A DNA stretch of 64,000 nucleotides from Sphingomonas turrisvirgatae (GTDB taxonomy: Bacteria > Pseudomonadota > Alphaproteobacteria > Sphingomonadales > Sphingomonadaceae). How positions within the stretch are numbered: position 1 is the stretch's first letter; every line of letters starts with the position of its first letter. The notes beneath the pieces are model-generated. The model did no database searches. It saw only the letters and a program-made list of their open reading frames with translations, and was not told the DNA's origin. Positions 17,482 to 26,311 of the stretch are shown here, one piece after another. The DNA is taken from NCBI RefSeq assembly GCF_001721295.1, contig NZ_MDDS01000004.1, positions 62,001-126,000 on the forward strand, in the 5' to 3' direction. The position numbers and the translations under genes were made by a program.

Positions 17482-18675
17482 GTGCAGAATATCCTGAGTG
17501 GCATCCGTGTGCTCGATTGCTCGATCGCGATGGCGGGGCCCTTTGCGGCGCAGCGCATGGGCGACATGGGTGCCGACGTCGTGAAGGTCGAGCCGGTGAC
17601 CGGCGAGTGGCAGCGGCATGCCCCAGCTGGCGGTGCGGTCGGCAACGAGGTGTGCGTCTCGTTCCTCTCATTGAACCGCAACAAGCGCAGCCTGGCGATC
17701 GACCTGAAGGCGCCGGAGGGCAAGGCGCTGCTGCTCGAACTGGTCAAGGACGCCGACGTCTTCCTGCAGAACTACCGTCCCGGTGTCGCCGAGCGTCTGG
17801 GCGTGGATTATGCGACGCTCTCGGCGATCAACCCGAAGCTGATCTATGTGTCGATGTCGGGCTATGGCGAGGACGGGCCGTATCGCTTTCATCCCGGGCA
17901 GGACCTGCTGCTTCAGGGCATGTCGGGGGCGATGATGTCGGCTGGATCGGCCGATGCGCCGCCGTCCGCCGCGGGCCAGTATCTGGTCGATGCGATCACT
18001 GCCTATTCCGCGTTCGAGGGGGCGCTGGCCGCGCTGTTCCATCGCGAGCGGACGGGCGAGGGGCAGCTGGTGCAAGTCAACATGCTCGACGCGATCACCA
18101 CGATCCAGATGCAGGAGCTGTCGGTATTCACCGTCGGCGGCGTGCCGCAGGCGCGTTCGGCCGAGCCGCATGCGCACAGCTATATCCGCTCGCCCTATGG
18201 CGTGTTTGCGACCAGCGACGGGTATATCACGCTGGCCATGGCGAACTATTCCAAGCTGGCGGAACTGTTCGCCGACCCGTTCTTCGAGGGGCTGGAGGAT
18301 CAGCGCGACGGCTGGGCGATGCGCGACGAGATCTTCGCGCGGTGCCGCGAGAATCTGCTCAAGCGCACCAGCGCCGAATGGCTGGAAGCGATGCGCGAGC
18401 GCGATATCTGGTCGGGGCCGGTCTATGGCTATGCCGATCTGGTCGAAGACGCGCAGATCAAGCATAACGGCACCTTCGTCGAGTATGATCACCGCACGGA
18501 AGGCCGGGTGAAGGTGCCGGGCTTCCCGATCCGCTTTTCCAAGACACCGTCGAAGATCGAGCGTGGGGCGCCGCTGGTCGGTGAGCATAGCCGCGAGGTG
18601 CTGGCCGAAGCGGGGCTGGACCAAGGTGCGATCGATCGTCTGATCGAAGCCGGCGTGGTCAAGCAGCACGGATGA
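17482..18675 (+). CDS. CaiB/BaiF class III CoA-transferase
   Basis: 397 residues from GTG 17482 after a GAGGAC ribosome site. Family signatures are clear: IRVLDCSIAMAGPFAAQRMGDMGADVVKVE, the loop LNRNKRSLAIDLK, LLQNYRPGVAERLGVDY, the YVSMSGYGEDGPYR stretch, and catalytic Asp in the PGQDLLLQ motif that forms the covalent acyl-enzyme intermediate. These enzymes move CoA from an acyl-CoA donor to a carboxylate. Lying with an enoyl-CoA hydratase and a D-2-hydroxyacid dehydrogenase, it suggests that a sugar-derived acid is activated as a CoA thioester. That would be unusual for pectin sugar catabolism, and the substrate is unknown. Confidence 0.9.
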   Translation: MQNILSGIRVLDCSIAMAGPFAAQRMGDMGADVVKVEPVTGEWQRHAPAGGAVGNEVCVSFLSLNRNKRSLAIDLKAPEGKALLLELVKDADVFLQNYRPGVAERLGVDYATLSAINPKLIYVSMSGYGEDGPYRFHPGQDLLLQGMSGAMMSAGSADAPPSAAGQYLVDAITAYSAFEGALAALFHRERTGEGQLVQVNMLDAITTIQMQELSVFTVGGVPQARSAEPHAHSYIRSPYGVFATSDGYITLAMANYSKLAELFADPFFEGLEDQRDGWAMRDEIFARCRENLLKRTSAEWLEAMRERDIWSGPVYGYADLVEDAQIKHNGTFVEYDHRTEGRVKVPGFPIRFSKTPSKIERGAPLVGEHSREVLAEAGLDQGAIDRLIEAGVVKQHG

Positions 18676-19784
18676 GCGTCCCGACCTATCGTGGCCTGAC
18701 CTGGGACCATCCGCGCGGCTATAATGCGCTGGCGGCTGCGGCGGCGCAGGCGGAAGGGCTGGCGCTGACCTGGGACAAGCATTCGCTCGAGGGTTTCGAG
18801 GCGCATCCCATTGCCGATCTGTGCGCGCGCTACGACCTGGTTGTGCTCGATCATCCGCATGTCGGCGAGGCGGTGGCGGGCGACTGCCTGGTGCCGATCG
18901 AAACGCTGTTCGGCGCGGACGGGATTGCCGCATGGGAGCAGGTGGTCGCCGGGCCGTCACTGGCGAGCTATCACTATGCCGGCCAGCATTGGGCATTGCC
19001 GCTCGACGCCGCGACGCAGGTGATGGCGTATGGTCGGGACAGGATCGAGGTGCCGCCGACAACATGGACCGAGTTGCCGCAATTTGCTGCGCAGCATGCG
19101 GTGGCGCTGTCGCTTGCGGGACCGCATGCGATCCTCTCGTTCCAGTCGGTGTGCGGGGCGCTCGGCGCGGCGCGCGCCGGCGGGACGTTTGTGGATCGCG
19201 CAATCGGTCGCGAAGCCTTTGCGATCATGGCCGCGCTGACCGGCGAGGTGACGGTCCGCGCACAGGCGCTCAACCCGATCGCCATGCTCGGCGCGATCGA
19301 GCGGGAGGAGGGGATCGACCTCTGCCCGCTGATCTATGGCTATGTGAACTACGCAACGCGCGGCGTCGGATTTTCCAACGTCCCGGCAGGACGGGGTGGG
19401 CGGATCGGATCGACGCTCGGCGGCACCGGGATCGGGATTTCCAAGCGTTGCGAGGTAACGCCGGCATTGCTCGACCATTTGCGCTGGTTGATGAGCGAAC
19501 CCGTGCAACGTGGTTTCATTCCCCGCCATGACGGGCAACCGGCGCTTCGCTCGGCATGGCAGGACGCCGAGGTGAACGCTGCCACGGGCAATTTCTTTGC
19601 CGATACGCTGGACACCGTGGAGGCGGCGCTGCTGCGGCCGCGGCATGACGGCGCCATCGCGTTCCAGACCGCGGCGTCCGCACGACTGCGTTCCGCCTTG
19701 CTGGACGGTGCGGCGGCCGATCCCGTGCTGGACGATCTCGAGACATTCTACCGCACCCATCACCCGGCCGGAGCCGAGACATGA
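18672..19784 (+). CDS. Solute-binding-protein-fold protein without signal peptide
   Basis: 370 residues, start overlapping the CoA-transferase stop. The layout resembles family 1 extracellular solute-binding proteins: an N-terminal lobe opening with TYRGLTWDHPRGYNAL, LVVLDHPHVGEAV, the hinge-type HYAGQHWALPLDAATQVMAYG, a WTELPQFA segment, and a C-terminal GGTGIGISKRCEVTPALLDHLRWL. Unusually there is no signal peptide or lipobox, and no ABC permease or ATPase gene is nearby. The overlap with both neighbours (4 bp each) shows it is translated with CoA-metabolising enzymes, so a cytoplasmic binding or enzymatic role is more likely than transport. Function unknown. Confidence 0.7.
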   Translation: MSVPTYRGLTWDHPRGYNALAAAAAQAEGLALTWDKHSLEGFEAHPIADLCARYDLVVLDHPHVGEAVAGDCLVPIETLFGADGIAAWEQVVAGPSLASYHYAGQHWALPLDAATQVMAYGRDRIEVPPTTWTELPQFAAQHAVALSLAGPHAILSFQSVCGALGAARAGGTFVDRAIGREAFAIMAALTGEVTVRAQALNPIAMLGAIEREEGIDLCPLIYGYVNYATRGVGFSNVPAGRGGRIGSTLGGTGIGISKRCEVTPALLDHLRWLMSEPVQRGFIPRHDGQPALRSAWQDAEVNAATGNFFADTLDTVEAALLRPRHDGAIAFQTAASARLRSALLDGAAADPVLDDLETFYRTHHPAGAET

Positions 19785-20551
19785 CCGACGATCTGCTGTT
19801 CACCGTGGCCGACCATGTGGCCACCATCACGCTCAACCGCCCGGCCAAGCTGAATGCGCTGACGCCCGACATGGCCGCCGCGCTGATTGCTGCGGTGACC
19901 CAGTGCAACACGAGCGATGCGGTGCGCTGCGTCGTGATTACCGGCGCAGGTGAAAAGGCATTCTCGGCCGGGTCGGACATCACCACCCTGGATCAATATG
20001 CGACGCCATGGGATTTCCGGAACCGCGACGATTATTGCGACGCGCTTCGCGCCTGCCGCAAGCCGGTGATTGCGGCAGTGAACGGCTATGCACTGGGCGG
20101 CGGGCTCGAGACGGCGATGGCCGCCGACATCCGGATCGCATCGACCAACGCGCGCTTCGCGGCGCCGGAGATCAAGCTGGGCTGGATCGGCGGCGGCGGC
20201 ATGGCGGCGGGCCTGACCTATTCGATGGGCGCGTCGAACGCGGCAATGATGCTGCTGACCGGCGACATGATCGATGCCGACAAGGCGCTCGCCTGGGGGC
20301 TGGTCAGCGAAGTCGTCGCGGCCGATGCGCTGCTGACCCGCGCGCAGGAGATCGCCGCAACGATCGCATCGCGCGCCCCGATCGCTGCCGAAACCGCCAA
20401 GCTTAACCTGCGCGCATCGCACACCATGCCGTGGGAAAAGGCGATCGAATATGAGCGCGACCTGCAGGCGATCTGCTTTGCAACCGAGGATGCAAAGGAA
20501 GGCCGCGCCGCCTTTGCCGAAAAGCGCCCGCCAGTGTTTCGCCGCCGCTAG
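19781..20551 (+). CDS. Enoyl-CoA hydratase/isomerase (crotonase family)
   Basis: 256 residues, start overlapping the previous stop. Crotonase signatures: TITLNRPAKLNALTPDM, the oxyanion-hole segment KAFSAGSDI, AVNGYALGGGLETAMAADIRIAS with one catalytic Glu, and FAAPEIKLGWIGGGG with the second. It would hydrate, dehydrate or isomerise the acyl-CoA made by the CoA-transferase two genes upstream. The glycine-rich GWIGGGG replaces the usual PGAGGTQ loop, so its substrate may differ from fatty enoyl-CoA. Retro-aldol or hydrolase activity is possible in this superfamily. Confidence 0.87.
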   Translation: MTDDLLFTVADHVATITLNRPAKLNALTPDMAAALIAAVTQCNTSDAVRCVVITGAGEKAFSAGSDITTLDQYATPWDFRNRDDYCDALRACRKPVIAAVNGYALGGGLETAMAADIRIASTNARFAAPEIKLGWIGGGGMAAGLTYSMGASNAAMMLLTGDMIDADKALAWGLVSEVVAADALLTRAQEIAATIASRAPIAAETAKLNLRASHTMPWEKAIEYERDLQAICFATEDAKEGRAAFAEKRPPVFRRR

Positions 20552-20560
20552 CCCGAACGC

Positions 20561-21517
20561 ATGACCAGACTCCGCATCCTGCTCACCCGTCGTTGGCCCG
20601 ACGCCGTCGAGGCACGGCTGGCGGCGAGCTACGACGTGACGCGCAACGACCCCGACGTGCCGATGGACGCTGCCGCGCTGGCGCAGGCGATGCGCGATCA
20701 TGACGCGCTTTGCCCCACGGTGACCGATAGGATCAGCCGCGACGTGATCCTGACCGAAGGACGACGCGCCCGCATCATCGGCAATTACGGCGCCGGGTTC
20801 GAGCATATCGACCTGGATGCGGCGCGCGAGGGCGGGATTGCCGTCACCAACACGCCCGACGTACTGACCGACGCGACCGCTGACATCGCGCTGACCCTGA
20901 TCCTGATGGCGACTCGCCGTGCGGGTGAAGGGGAACGCGAGCTGCGCGCGGGAAACTGGAGCGGCTGGCGCCCGACGCATCTGCTCGGCCGTTCGCTGCG
21001 CGGCAAGGTGCTGGGCCTGGTCGGCTATGGCCGCATCGCGCGCGCGGTGGCGGAGCGTGCGCGTGCGTTCGGGATGCAGGTGGTCGTACACAGCCGCAGC
21101 CGCGCGGACGATGTCCCTGAAGCCGCTTACCACGCCACGCTCGCCGCGCTGCTGCGCGTCGCCGACGTGGTGTCGCTGCACGCCCCCGGTGGTGCCGCGA
21201 CTCGGCACATGATCGACGCGGCGGCACTTCGCACGATGAAGCGCGACGCGGTGTTGGTGAACACCGGTCGGGGCACGTTGATCGATGAAGCGGCACTAGC
21301 GGCGGCGCTGAAGGCCGGCACGATCGCGGCGGCAGGCCTGGACGTTTACGAGCACGAGCCGGCGATCGACGCTGCGCTGATCGACTTGCCCAATGTGGTG
21401 CTGCTGCCGCACCTCGGCTCCGCCACGCTGGAGACGCGTGAGGCGATGGGTATGAAGGTGGCGGACAATCTCGATGCCTTCTTTGCCGGGTGCGAACCGC
21501 GGGATCGGATCGTCTGA
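20561..21517 (+). CDS. D-2-hydroxyacid dehydrogenase (glyoxylate/hydroxypyruvate reductase-like)
   Basis: 318 residues. N-terminal substrate domain, then the Rossmann signature GLVGYGRIARAVAERARAFGM, and the catalytic triad of the family: Arg in NTGRGTLIDE, Glu in DVYEHEP and His in LPHLGSATLETRE. It reduces a 2-keto acid such as glyoxylate or hydroxypyruvate to the D-2-hydroxy acid, or runs in reverse. It is last in the DUF4432-SDR-CoA-transferase operon, nine bases after the hydratase, and could handle a C2 or C3 fragment released by the pathway. Confidence 0.87.
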   Translation: MTRLRILLTRRWPDAVEARLAASYDVTRNDPDVPMDAAALAQAMRDHDALCPTVTDRISRDVILTEGRRARIIGNYGAGFEHIDLDAAREGGIAVTNTPDVLTDATADIALTLILMATRRAGEGERELRAGNWSGWRPTHLLGRSLRGKVLGLVGYGRIARAVAERARAFGMQVVVHSRSRADDVPEAAYHATLAALLRVADVVSLHAPGGAATRHMIDAAALRTMKRDAVLVNTGRGTLIDEAALAAALKAGTIAAAGLDVYEHEPAIDAALIDLPNVVLLPHLGSATLETREAMGMKVADNLDAFFAGCEPRDRIV

Positions 21518-21553
21518 AAACCTGACTTACAGGTTGCGTCCTGCTCTGCCGTA

Positions 21554-21571
21554 ATTCATCATATGATTGTC
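21554..21571. promoter_or_regulatory. GntR-type operator overlapping the -10 region of GH28 gene 1
   Basis: AATTCATCATATGATTGT carries the CATCATATGATTG core of the operator family, and TATGAT at 21562-21567 is a plausible -10 box. This places transcription start near 21574, upstream of the ATG at 21590 and downstream of the earlier in-frame ATG at 21563. Confidence 0.5.
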
Positions 21572-21589
21572 AGAATGGGAGAAGACGGG

Positions 21590-23212
21590 ATGCTGGATCG
21601 GGCCGAATTCAGCCGCCGGGCGGCGATCGCGGGGCTGGGTGCAGCGATGGCGGCGAGCGCTTCGCCGGTCCGAGCCGCGGGCTCGCTCAGTGGCTTCCAC
21701 AATGTCCGCGACTATGGCGCGAAGGGTGATGGGCGCACGATCGATTCGCCCGCGTTCAACCGCGCGATCGAGGCAGCGAACCGCAAGGGCGGCGGGACCA
21801 TCGTGGTGCCACCAGGCCGATATCTCTGCTTTTCGATCCGGCTGAAGAGCCACATCACGCTGGTACTGATGCCCGGATCGGTGATCGAGGCCGCTAGCCC
21901 GGATCGGCACAAGGGCCAGTACGACCTGCCCGAAAACGCGTATGAAGAACAGTTTGTCGACTATGGCCTGGCGCATTTCCACAACAGCCTGATCTATGGC
22001 GACGGCATCAGCGACGTGGCGATCGTCGGCCATGGCTTGATCCACGGCCTGGGTCTCGACCGCGAAGGGCCGCCGCAGGGCTGGCACGGCATCGCTGGCT
22101 GGAAGTCGCCCAGCGAACGCGGCCTTACGCCCGAGCAGGCGCGCCGCGCCAATGCCGAGGAAATGAAATACGAAGGCCGCGGCAACAAGGCGATCGGGCT
22201 GACGAATTGCCGCAACGTGCTGCTCAAGGACTTCTCGATCCTGCAGGGCGGGCATTTCGCCTGCTATGTCATCCGCAGCACCAATGTGCGGGTCGAGGGG
22301 CTGACCGTCGACACCGACCGCGATGGGATCGACATCGACGGGTGCCGCGACGTGCGCGTGGTCAACTGCACGGTCAACGCGCCCAAGGACGATGCAATCG
22401 TGCTGAAGAGCAGCTTTGGCCTGACCGAGGCGCGGATGTGCGAGGACGTGCAGGTCATCGGCTGCAAGACCAGCGGCTATCTGCTCGGCTCGTTGCTGGA
22501 CGGCACCTACCGCCCCTCGCCCTATCTCTCGACCGACAAGGTCGGCGTGCTGGGGCGGATCAAGCTCGGCACCGACAGCGTGGCGGGGTTCCGCAACGTG
22601 CTGATTGCCGACTGCATCTGCGAAAATACACGCGGGCTGCAACTGGGCGCGATCGATGGCGGGGTGCTGGAGGACGTGACGTTCCGCGACATCAACCTCA
22701 TCAACCCAGTCAATCATCCGATCTTCCTGCGCTTGTCGGCCCGCAACCGAGCGCCGAAGGGCGCAGGGGTGGCCAAGGTGCGGCGCGTGCGCTTCACCGA
22801 CATCCAGGTGTCGGGCGCGCGCATGGAATATCCGTGCGGCGTCGTTGGCATTCCGGACGGGATCATCGAGGATGTGAGCTTTCGCGGCGTGCACGTCCGT
22901 GCGGCAGGCGGCGGCTCCGCTGCGGACGCTGCGCGCGACGTGCCGGAGCGGCGCACGTCGAGCCTGGAGCCGAGCTTCATGGGCATCCTGCTCGCGCACG
23001 GCCTGTACGCGCGGCATGTCCGTAATCTAGCCGTGACCGATTGCGGCTTCGACACCGCAGCCCCCGATGCGCGCCCGACGATTGCGCTGGAGAATGTGCA
23101 GGGCGCTGTGATCGATCGACTGGCGACGGCCAAGCCGCGCGCTGCCGCGGTGCGGACCGGTCCCGATTGCCGCAACGTGGCCGTCGGGTCGATCCAGACG
23201 CTGACGCGCTAG
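21590..23212 (+). CDS. Exported GH28 (polygalacturonase-family) glycoside hydrolase, copy 1
   Basis: 540 residues from ATG 21590, chosen because GGGAGA lies just upstream and the earlier in-frame ATG at 21563 falls inside the probable -10/operator. The N terminus is a Tat-type signal (EFSRRAAIAGLGAAMAAS, ending SPVRA). The right-handed beta-helix of GH28 follows, with VRDYGAKGDGRTIDSPAFN, VPPGRY, and catalytic motifs DTDRDGIDID, PKDDAIVL, QGGHFA and RIK in VLGRIKLG. GH28 enzymes cleave galacturonan or rhamnogalacturonan backbones. It is about 60% similar by eye to the copy at 27103, so the pair probably act on related linkages. Confidence 0.9.
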   Translation: MLDRAEFSRRAAIAGLGAAMAASASPVRAAGSLSGFHNVRDYGAKGDGRTIDSPAFNRAIEAANRKGGGTIVVPPGRYLCFSIRLKSHITLVLMPGSVIEAASPDRHKGQYDLPENAYEEQFVDYGLAHFHNSLIYGDGISDVAIVGHGLIHGLGLDREGPPQGWHGIAGWKSPSERGLTPEQARRANAEEMKYEGRGNKAIGLTNCRNVLLKDFSILQGGHFACYVIRSTNVRVEGLTVDTDRDGIDIDGCRDVRVVNCTVNAPKDDAIVLKSSFGLTEARMCEDVQVIGCKTSGYLLGSLLDGTYRPSPYLSTDKVGVLGRIKLGTDSVAGFRNVLIADCICENTRGLQLGAIDGGVLEDVTFRDINLINPVNHPIFLRLSARNRAPKGAGVAKVRRVRFTDIQVSGARMEYPCGVVGIPDGIIEDVSFRGVHVRAAGGGSAADAARDVPERRTSSLEPSFMGILLAHGLYARHVRNLAVTDCGFDTAAPDARPTIALENVQGAVIDRLATAKPRAAAVRTGPDCRNVAVGSIQTLTR

Positions 23213-23219
23213 CGCCGGT

Positions 23220-24116
23220 TCATCCCCACAGCGCGGCGCGATAGGCGTCGAAGCACCGCTTGCCGCAGTTCAGCCGGATCAGCGCGCCTTCGGCGATCGC
23301 GGTGGCGCGGCGTGGGTCTTCCTCCACCGCCGGGCGGATCGCCTCCTTGTTCCAGGCCGCGCTATGCTTGACGTCGAGCACGGCGTGGACCGAGAAATAT
23401 CGTCGCTCCTTGCCCGAAAAGCCGAGGCGTTTGAGGCCGTCAGCGACCATCGCGGAGCGGCCGGGCGCGGTCAGCTCGATCACGCCGAGCGCGCCGACTG
23501 AGTGCCAGGCATAACGGCGCGTCGACGCCATCGCGGTCATCGCGTTGGCGAGGCAGAGGCTTTCCCAGACGGTGCGCTCGATCGACGGATCGACCTTCAG
23601 CGTTTCGACCAAAGCGTCCAACATCGGGCCGTGCATGCCGATTTCGGTGCCATGGCCCATCTCGTCCCAGTAGTTGCGGGCGAGCTCCAGCTTCGGTCGG
23701 GTCGGCAGCTTGACCTGAGTCATCGCGACCAGATCGTCGAACCCTGCTTCGCCCGCCGCCTCCTGCTCGAAGAACCAACGGAACTGGTCAATATCGGCCT
23801 CGTCGCGAAGCCACGGGAACAGCGGATCCCCCTGGCCGGGACCAGTGTCCATCAGCCCCTCGAACCACGCCATGAAGCCGTCGGGGTCAGTGGGCGCAGC
23901 GGCGGCCTCGTCGATCACCTCAGCGCGTAGTTCCTCAAGGAACGCGCCTTCCAGCCGCTGCATCCGCGTGTCGCGCTCTAGCGTGCGCTGCCAGTCGTCT
24001 TCCGGGAAACCCGGGGAAAGCCGTTCGTGATTCCAGTGCGACAGACCGCGCTGAAAACTCTGCGTAAGGAACTGCGATCCGGCGGTCTGTTCGCCGCCAA
24101 TGAACCGGGTTGCCAT
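23220..24116 (-). CDS. Heme-oxygenase-like diiron (iron-containing redox enzyme) family protein
   Basis: 298 residues, ATG 24116 with AGGAG nine bases upstream. The sequence is helical and matches the iron-containing redox / heme-oxygenase-like diiron oxidase (HDO) pattern: acidic helices with QFRWFFEQEA, WDEMGHGTEIGMHG, GVIELTAPGR, and a C-terminal SVHAVLDVKHSAAW, giving a set of Glu, Asp and His residues spaced like HDO metal ligands. Characterised HDOs (UndA, SznF and others) oxidise small molecules using O2. Convergent with GH28 copy 1 and 68 bp upstream of the beta-helix gene. Its role in a pectin locus is unknown. Confidence 0.68.
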   Translation of the reverse strand: MATRFIGGEQTAGSQFLTQSFQRGLSHWNHERLSPGFPEDDWQRTLERDTRMQRLEGAFLEELRAEVIDEAAAAPTDPDGFMAWFEGLMDTGPGQGDPLFPWLRDEADIDQFRWFFEQEAAGEAGFDDLVAMTQVKLPTRPKLELARNYWDEMGHGTEIGMHGPMLDALVETLKVDPSIERTVWESLCLANAMTAMASTRRYAWHSVGALGVIELTAPGRSAMVADGLKRLGFSGKERRYFSVHAVLDVKHSAAWNKEAIRPAVEEDPRRATAIAEGALIRLNCGKRCFDAYRAALWG

Positions 24117-24184
24117 CGTTGTAATCTCCTATTCACCCGGGGAAACCGGGGAATAGGGGCGATGGTTCCGCCTCTTGACCTGGA

Positions 24185-26176
24185 TCAGCGTTGCGGTCTT
24201 GGCCCGGCCGCCTCGATCACCTTGCGCGCTTCGGCCGGCCAGTTTCGGTCGGGCACGAGGAAGTTGCCGCGTGCGTCATTGCCGATTTCGGGCAGCCAGC
24301 GCCCCCCGGTCGACATCGAGTTGTGCCAGTTGCCCACTGCGCGATTGTCGGTCGAAATGCGGCGCGCGTACATCTTGCCGGCGGTGTTGATGTTCAGCCA
24401 CTTGCCGCCCGTCTCGACGACGTTGCCGGTGACGGTGAAGTGCTTGCTCCCTTCGTCCAGATAGATGGCGATGCGGTTCGAGATGTCGAAGATGTGGTTG
24501 TTGCGGATCACCGAATTGGGGTTGGCCGACAGGTTGTAGATCGCGCCGCCATCCTCGTACCACAGCTTCACGCCATGAATGCGATTGCCCTCGACCAGCG
24601 TGTTGCGCAGCGTGGTCGGCGTCGTGAACTTGGGGTTGTGGACATAACCCTTGGCGTTTTCCTCGTAGTTCGGATTGCCGCCGGCATCGTTATAGCCCCA
24701 GCCCCAGCCGACCGCGATCGCATCGTACGGGGCGTCGCTGATGTCGTTGTGCAGGATCTTCGCGCCGTCGATATAGGTCGTCAGGATCGCGGCATTGTCC
24801 TTATAGTCCTGGCTGACGGTGACGATCGTGTTGTCTGCGATTTCGAGGTCGCGGTTGACGAGGTTGGGGTCGGACGGATGGTGCGCGTCGGTGCGCACGC
24901 CGCCTGCCATGATCGCGCCGCCCGCGAGCGTGTCGAAGCGGTTGCGCACGACGCGAATGCCGCTGGTGGCAAGACCGACGCCGGAAAGGTTGGCGGTCGG
25001 TTCGTTGCCGATGCCAAGCGCAATCTGGCCCAGCTGAGTGAAGCTGTTGCCTTCGAACGTCACGTCGCGCGCGGCAGCGACCTGGATGGCGGCGGGCATC
25101 TGGTGCCATTTGAGGCGCATCGATTCGAACTCGACACAGCCCCAGCCGCACTTTTCCCACGCGTCCTTGGGCCGGATGGGGGAGGTGTCGCTGAGGTACG
25201 AGCCGCTCTGCTGATTGGCATAGCCGGTCGGCTTGCTCGGCCCCATCCAGCTGCTGTGCGCGAAGGTCAGCCCGCGAAAGGTGAGGCGTTCGACTGGCGC
25301 GCCGGGGGTGCCGGCGATCGAGACGAGCGTTTCCAGCGTGGGGACGACGACCTTCAGATCGGTGATCGCCTCGTCGATCCCGGTGCGCAGGTACAGCTTG
25401 CCCGCCTGCGGGTCGATCACCCACTGGTGATAGCGCGCGTGCCAGTCGTTGGTCTTGCCGATGAATTCGAGCGCGTTGACCAGGAACAGGCGCGAATCGT
25501 CCGGGAAGATCGGCTTGCTGATCGTATCATAGCCCCAGGTGTTGTTGTCCCACGCCGGCTGCTGCATCGTGATGCGGTTGCCGTCGATGGACTTCACGGG
25601 CGAGTAGCGGTCGGTGAAGAAGCCGGTGGCCTCAAGCTCGAGCCGGTCGGGACGAGCGAGCTTGGCGACATAGTCGAACTTGGGATTGGTGATCTCGAAC
25701 CCGGTCGGGCCGAATTTCACGTCCGATGACTTGAGTTCGATCCACGGGCGTTCCGCGACCGTGCCGTTGACCCAGATCTGGCGCGTATCCAGCCCCTTGG
25801 GCGTGTTCGCGACATAGATGCGGCGTTCTTCGTCATAGGAGGTAAAGCCGGTGACCGCGATGCCGGACGAGATGATCGGCCGGGCACCGGGCGCAGCGCG
25901 CCATTCGACCCGCTTGCCATTCTGTCCACCATCGGCGCGGCGGAAGAGAAGTGGGGCGGTCAGCTTGTAGGTGCCGTCGGCAAGGACGACCGTGACGTCC
26001 TGCCGGGCGTTCTTCGTGCGGACCAGCGCCTGCGCGCGCTCCAGGCTGCGCACAGGCTTGCCCTGCGTACCCGCGTTGCGATCGTCGCCGGCGGGCGAGA
26101 CATGGACAGTGACCTGAGCCATCGCGGTCGAAGCGCAGAGCATGGCTGCTGCAATAACCAAGGTGCGTGCGATCAT
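24185..26176 (-). CDS. Exported right-handed parallel beta-helix protein, candidate carbohydrate-active enzyme
   Basis: 663 residues from ATG 26176, which has GGAGAGG upstream and opens a signal peptide (MIARTLVIAAAMLCASTAMAQ); the longer open frame upstream is repeat sequence. The start of the mature protein (VSPAGDDRNAGTQGKPVRSLERAQ) is the typical first turn of pectate-lyase-like proteins of the DUF1565 kind. Many NNHIFDIS, NRIHGV and NDISDAPYDAIAVG segments mark parallel beta-helix coils. It could be a glycoside hydrolase or lyase acting on pectin side chains. I cannot place it in a numbered CAZy family from sequence alone. It is in a probable leftward operon with the HDO gene. Confidence 0.75.
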   Translation of the reverse strand: MIARTLVIAAAMLCASTAMAQVTVHVSPAGDDRNAGTQGKPVRSLERAQALVRTKNARQDVTVVLADGTYKLTAPLLFRRADGGQNGKRVEWRAAPGARPIISSGIAVTGFTSYDEERRIYVANTPKGLDTRQIWVNGTVAERPWIELKSSDVKFGPTGFEITNPKFDYVAKLARPDRLELEATGFFTDRYSPVKSIDGNRITMQQPAWDNNTWGYDTISKPIFPDDSRLFLVNALEFIGKTNDWHARYHQWVIDPQAGKLYLRTGIDEAITDLKVVVPTLETLVSIAGTPGAPVERLTFRGLTFAHSSWMGPSKPTGYANQQSGSYLSDTSPIRPKDAWEKCGWGCVEFESMRLKWHQMPAAIQVAAARDVTFEGNSFTQLGQIALGIGNEPTANLSGVGLATSGIRVVRNRFDTLAGGAIMAGGVRTDAHHPSDPNLVNRDLEIADNTIVTVSQDYKDNAAILTTYIDGAKILHNDISDAPYDAIAVGWGWGYNDAGGNPNYEENAKGYVHNPKFTTPTTLRNTLVEGNRIHGVKLWYEDGGAIYNLSANPNSVIRNNHIFDISNRIAIYLDEGSKHFTVTGNVVETGGKWLNINTAGKMYARRISTDNRAVGNWHNSMSTGGRWLPEIGNDARGNFLVPDRNWPAEARKVIEAAGPRPQR

Positions 26177-26199
26177 CGGGAACCTCTCCAAACCGTCAT

Positions 26200-26305
26200 C
26201 CCGGCCTGAAGCCGGGTCCACTATGCCGCGCGCGCTGCGCCCGGCCATCATCGTCCTCGCCCGCGTCCCGCTGGACCCCGGCACAAGGCCGGGGTCCAGC
26301 GGGAC
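26200..26305. repeat. REP-like inverted repeats between beta-helix and SDR genes
   Basis: Two hairpins lie side by side. CCCGGC (26200-26205) pairs with GCCGGG (26211-26216). A perfect 18-bp stem (26265-26282 with 26288-26305, beginning GTCCCGCTGGACC) has the loop ACAAG. The sequence resembles the 15013-15095 repeat family. Read leftwards it follows the SDR stop by 6 bp and may terminate or attenuate that transcript. Confidence 0.75.
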
Positions 26306-26311
26306 GGGGTC

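Noticed and set aside
17668..19203. 511-codon minus-strand frame
   Set aside because: Opposite the CoA-transferase and binding-fold genes; shadow composition.
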